Assembly: GCA_902500775.1 (NCBI GenBank)
Contig: CABVRZ010000008.1
Coordinates: 1-64,000, forward strand
DNA: 64,000 bases
Direction of reading: 5' to 3'
DNA from: an uncultured Nitrospira sp.
Lineage (GTDB): Bacteria > Nitrospirota > Nitrospiria > Nitrospirales > Nitrospiraceae
Of this stretch, positions 62,342 through 64,000 are shown in pieces. Within the stretch, counting starts at the first letter, position 1. Each line of letters opens with the position of its first letter. Made by a program: the position numbers and the translations under genes. The notes below the pieces were generated by a model. It saw only the letters and a program-made list of their open reading frames with translations, was not told the origin of the DNA and did no database searches.

Positions 62342-62623
62342 TCACGAGCCCCACATGATGAAATACGCGATGCCGGCTGCCACAACCAGCGTCCCCGCTA
62401 TCCATCCGATGAATCTCCGCTTCGCCGTTGCCAGCACTTCGTCGATCTTCTTCTTGAGGGCCGGCTGTGTGCCAATGTACGTGACCACATGCTCCTTGGC
62501 CTCCGCCATACCAATCCCCCGCTCTTTGCGCACAATATTGATTGCCCCAACCACATTGCCCTGCCACAGGGCCTCAATCGCGGATTTGGAAAGGCGCACT
62601 GAACGATCTGTTCTGGTTGCCAT
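62342..62623 (-). CDS. Small tail-anchored protein with L7/L12-C-like domain (paralogue)
   Basis: A 93-aa protein with the same order as the gene at 49074: a domain like the L7/L12 C-terminal domain (SAIEALWQGNVVGAINIVR, GIGMAEAKEHVVTYI) and a membrane helix at the end (about 70-90, IAGTLVVAAGIAYFIMW). The start at 62623 (MATRTD) is chosen; the frame is open to 62647. Two such genes in one window suggest a small family in this genome. Function unknown. Confidence 0.7.
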   Translation of the reverse strand: MATRTDRSVRLSKSAIEALWQGNVVGAINIVRKERGIGMAEAKEHVVTYIGTQPALKKKIDEVLATAKRRFIGWIAGTLVVAAGIAYFIMWGS

Positions 62624-62796
62624 ATCAAGTCTATGGATGGAATACATGGGCGATTACCTGCGTATGGCCGACCTATGCCCTGACTCCACTCCTCTTTTCT
62701 GTTCCCTTCTTTCTACGTACACCATGCTGAAGAATCAAGCTCTCGGACATGTTCCGCCACAATAGACGTTGTATCTCTCATTGAGAGGACGGCATC

Positions 62797-63735
62797 ATGT
62801 CCTTCCGTTCATCGAATATGATGCCACTGTCTCTTCAAGTCTTCATCGCGACGTTTGTCGTCGGAATCTTGCTGCGGTCTCGTGGCATCTTGACCAAGGC
62901 CCATGCCGAACGGTTGGCCACGTTTGTGTTCTCGGTCAGTCTGCCGGCGACGATTCTCATCTCGCTTGATCGTGTTGCACTGACATCGACAGCGTGGAAA
63001 CTCCCGTTGGCCGCCTGTCTGGTGACGCTTCCGATGGTCTTTTTCTCCTGGCAGCTGGCCCGGCGTCTCTCGCTTCCGCGTGAGACGCGAGGGGGATTCA
63101 TCCTGGCCACGAGCTCCATCAATTCCGTCTATTTTGCCTTCCCCGTCATTCTCGCCACCTTCGGTGAAGAAGGTCTGACGTACGCCGTGCTCTTCGATCT
63201 CGGCCAAACGACGCTGACCCTTACTGTTCTCTATGGTCTTGCGGTTTGGCACAACACTCAGACGACGACCAGTAAATCGGTGAGCACTCGTTTTCTCTCA
63301 TCTCCCCCCTTGTGGGCATTGGTCTGCATCCTCACGGTGAAGTTCTCAGGACATCAGCTCCCCCCATGGCTCGTTGAAGTCCTTCATCCATTGCATCTCA
63401 CCACGACTCCGCTCGCGAGCTTCGTGCTCGGTCTCTCGATTACGTTTTCCACAATCCAGCGAACGGTGGATCTGGCCACATTGGGTGTGGCAACACGAGT
63501 AGGTGGCGGGCTGCTGCTCGGACTGATGACCGTGTGGATATTAGGTCTGACGGGAGTGGAACGAGCGGTTGTACTCCTGATAGCAGCGATGCCCTCAGCC
63601 GTCAGCGCCCTGATCATCGCAGCTGAAGCGCAGCTCGATGAGGAACTGGTCGCCTCGATTGTCGCTCTTTCCATTTGCCTCGGTGTGCTGATGCTTCCCT
63701 GGCTCCCTCGACTAGCCCTAATATTGCTGGGATGA
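62797..63735 (+). CDS. AEC-family (auxin-efflux-carrier-like) transporter
   Basis: A 312-aa permease with about ten membrane helices in two halves (residues 8-150 and 165-310), separated by a polar loop near 148-160. Seen: GILTKAHAERLATFVFSVSLPATIL early, and in the second half VLGLSITFS and AMPSAVSALIIAAEAQLDEEL, typical of AEC carriers. These export organic acids or amino-acid-like compounds. GAGAGGACGGC precedes the ATG. Converges on the CBS gene. Confidence 0.9.
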   Translation: MSFRSSNMMPLSLQVFIATFVVGILLRSRGILTKAHAERLATFVFSVSLPATILISLDRVALTSTAWKLPLAACLVTLPMVFFSWQLARRLSLPRETRGGFILATSSINSVYFAFPVILATFGEEGLTYAVLFDLGQTTLTLTVLYGLAVWHNTQTTTSKSVSTRFLSSPPLWALVCILTVKFSGHQLPPWLVEVLHPLHLTTTPLASFVLGLSITFSTIQRTVDLATLGVATRVGGGLLLGLMTVWILGLTGVERAVVLLIAAMPSAVSALIIAAEAQLDEELVASIVALSICLGVLMLPWLPRLALILLG

Positions 63736-63747
63736 TCCCGTACGTTT

Positions 63748-64000
63748 CTACGACGGTTTGCTGAGGAACCGAGGGCGATCCCGAACAGAGACCATTTTCA
63801 CGAGATCCCGCACAGAGACTATTCCGACGATCTTCCCGCTTTCTGTCACGGTTAAGTGTCGCACGCCATGTTCGGCCATCATCTTACTGGCATCGCGAAC
63901 GGTACGATTCACGTCAATGCTGAGCAAAGGCGAGCTCATCACAGCACTGACATGCGTGTGCGGTGCTGCACGATTGGCCGCAAGTCCTTTCCGGACTAAG
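63748..64000 (-). CDS. CBS-domain protein, cut by the window end
   Basis: The reading frame enters from beyond 64000 and ends at TAG 63748-63750. The visible part holds one CBS motif (SSPLLSIDVNRTVRDASKMM, HGVRHLTVTESGKIVGIVS, RDLVKMV); another presumably lies beyond the edge. Adenosine-nucleotide sensing is the family role. Distinct from the CBS gene at 21800 by sequence. Start not visible. Confidence 0.82.
   Translation of the reverse strand, partial: LVRKGLAANRAAPHTHVSAVMSSPLLSIDVNRTVRDASKMMAEHGVRHLTVTESGKIVGIVSVRDLVKMVSVRDRPRFLSKPS

Overview
Organism. The gene content (single-protein respiratory and ion-homeostasis functions, a five-haem cytochrome c, an arsenic methylation cassette, many Gram-negative outer-membrane and lipoprotein signals, moderately high GC) fits a Gram-negative environmental chromosome. 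My best guess is a Nitrospira-like member of Nitrospirota, but this rests on impression of the proteins and was not searched. I saw no rRNA, tRNA or CRISPR array. Layout. 0-5 kb: an ApeA-type HEPN defence-like gene broken by one in-frame stop, downstream of a large SWIM-SNF2 helicase. 5-11 kb: nested miniature repeats, an APS-kinase/APH-like kinase pair, a ribosome-hibernation/cold-shock fusion, a vanadium-haloperoxidase-like enzyme, a frameshifted exported repeat protein and a small lipoprotein. 11.5-13.3 kb: arsenic cassette arsR-arsM-arsC with ArsR-type operators; arsC carries a 1-base frameshift. 13.4-18 kb: membrane protein, PII-like protein, five-haem cytochrome with a small exported partner, zinc alcohol dehydrogenase. 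18.1-21.7 kb: an L,D-transpeptidase gene cut in two by a complete 2847-bp IS1595-family element with terminal inverted repeats, an 8-bp target duplication, a transposase and a passenger operon (unknown 250-aa protein, PIN-domain nuclease-like protein, two tiny ORFs). 21.8-33 kb: stress and ion homeostasis (CBS protein, tandem universal stress protein, two MscS channels, SLC13 transporter with RCK-C domains, outer-membrane porin, K+ channel, NhaA). 33-40.5 kb: a minus-strand carbohydrate block (GT4 glycosyltransferase, two MFS carriers, BON-domain protein, amylo-alpha-1,6-glucosidase). 40.7-49.4 kb: a DNA-binding/sigma-like gene next to a membrane coiled-coil protein, an SGNH hydrolase, a P2A Ca2+-ATPase and a Na+/Ca2+ exchanger. 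49.5-64 kb: aldehyde dehydrogenase, small-molecule kinases and acetyltransferases, methyltransferases, cupin, serine hydrolase, metallo-hydrolase, C39-like protein, small membrane proteins, AEC transporter and a CBS protein cut by the window end. How it works together. Most of the window is housekeeping and stress physiology: osmotic/ionic control, arsenic detoxification, carbohydrate turnover. Over this lie three families of short inverted-repeat elements (A, 211 bp, four copies; B, 209 bp, two copies, one nested in an A copy; C, about 140 bp, one copy), one IS1595 element and one IS200-like remnant. Several genes carry single lesions (ApeA-like nonsense, arsC and the repeat-protein frameshifts in homopolymers), so either the strain is losing these genes or the assembly has residual homopolymer errors. 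The most novel item is the passenger operon inside the IS1595 element.
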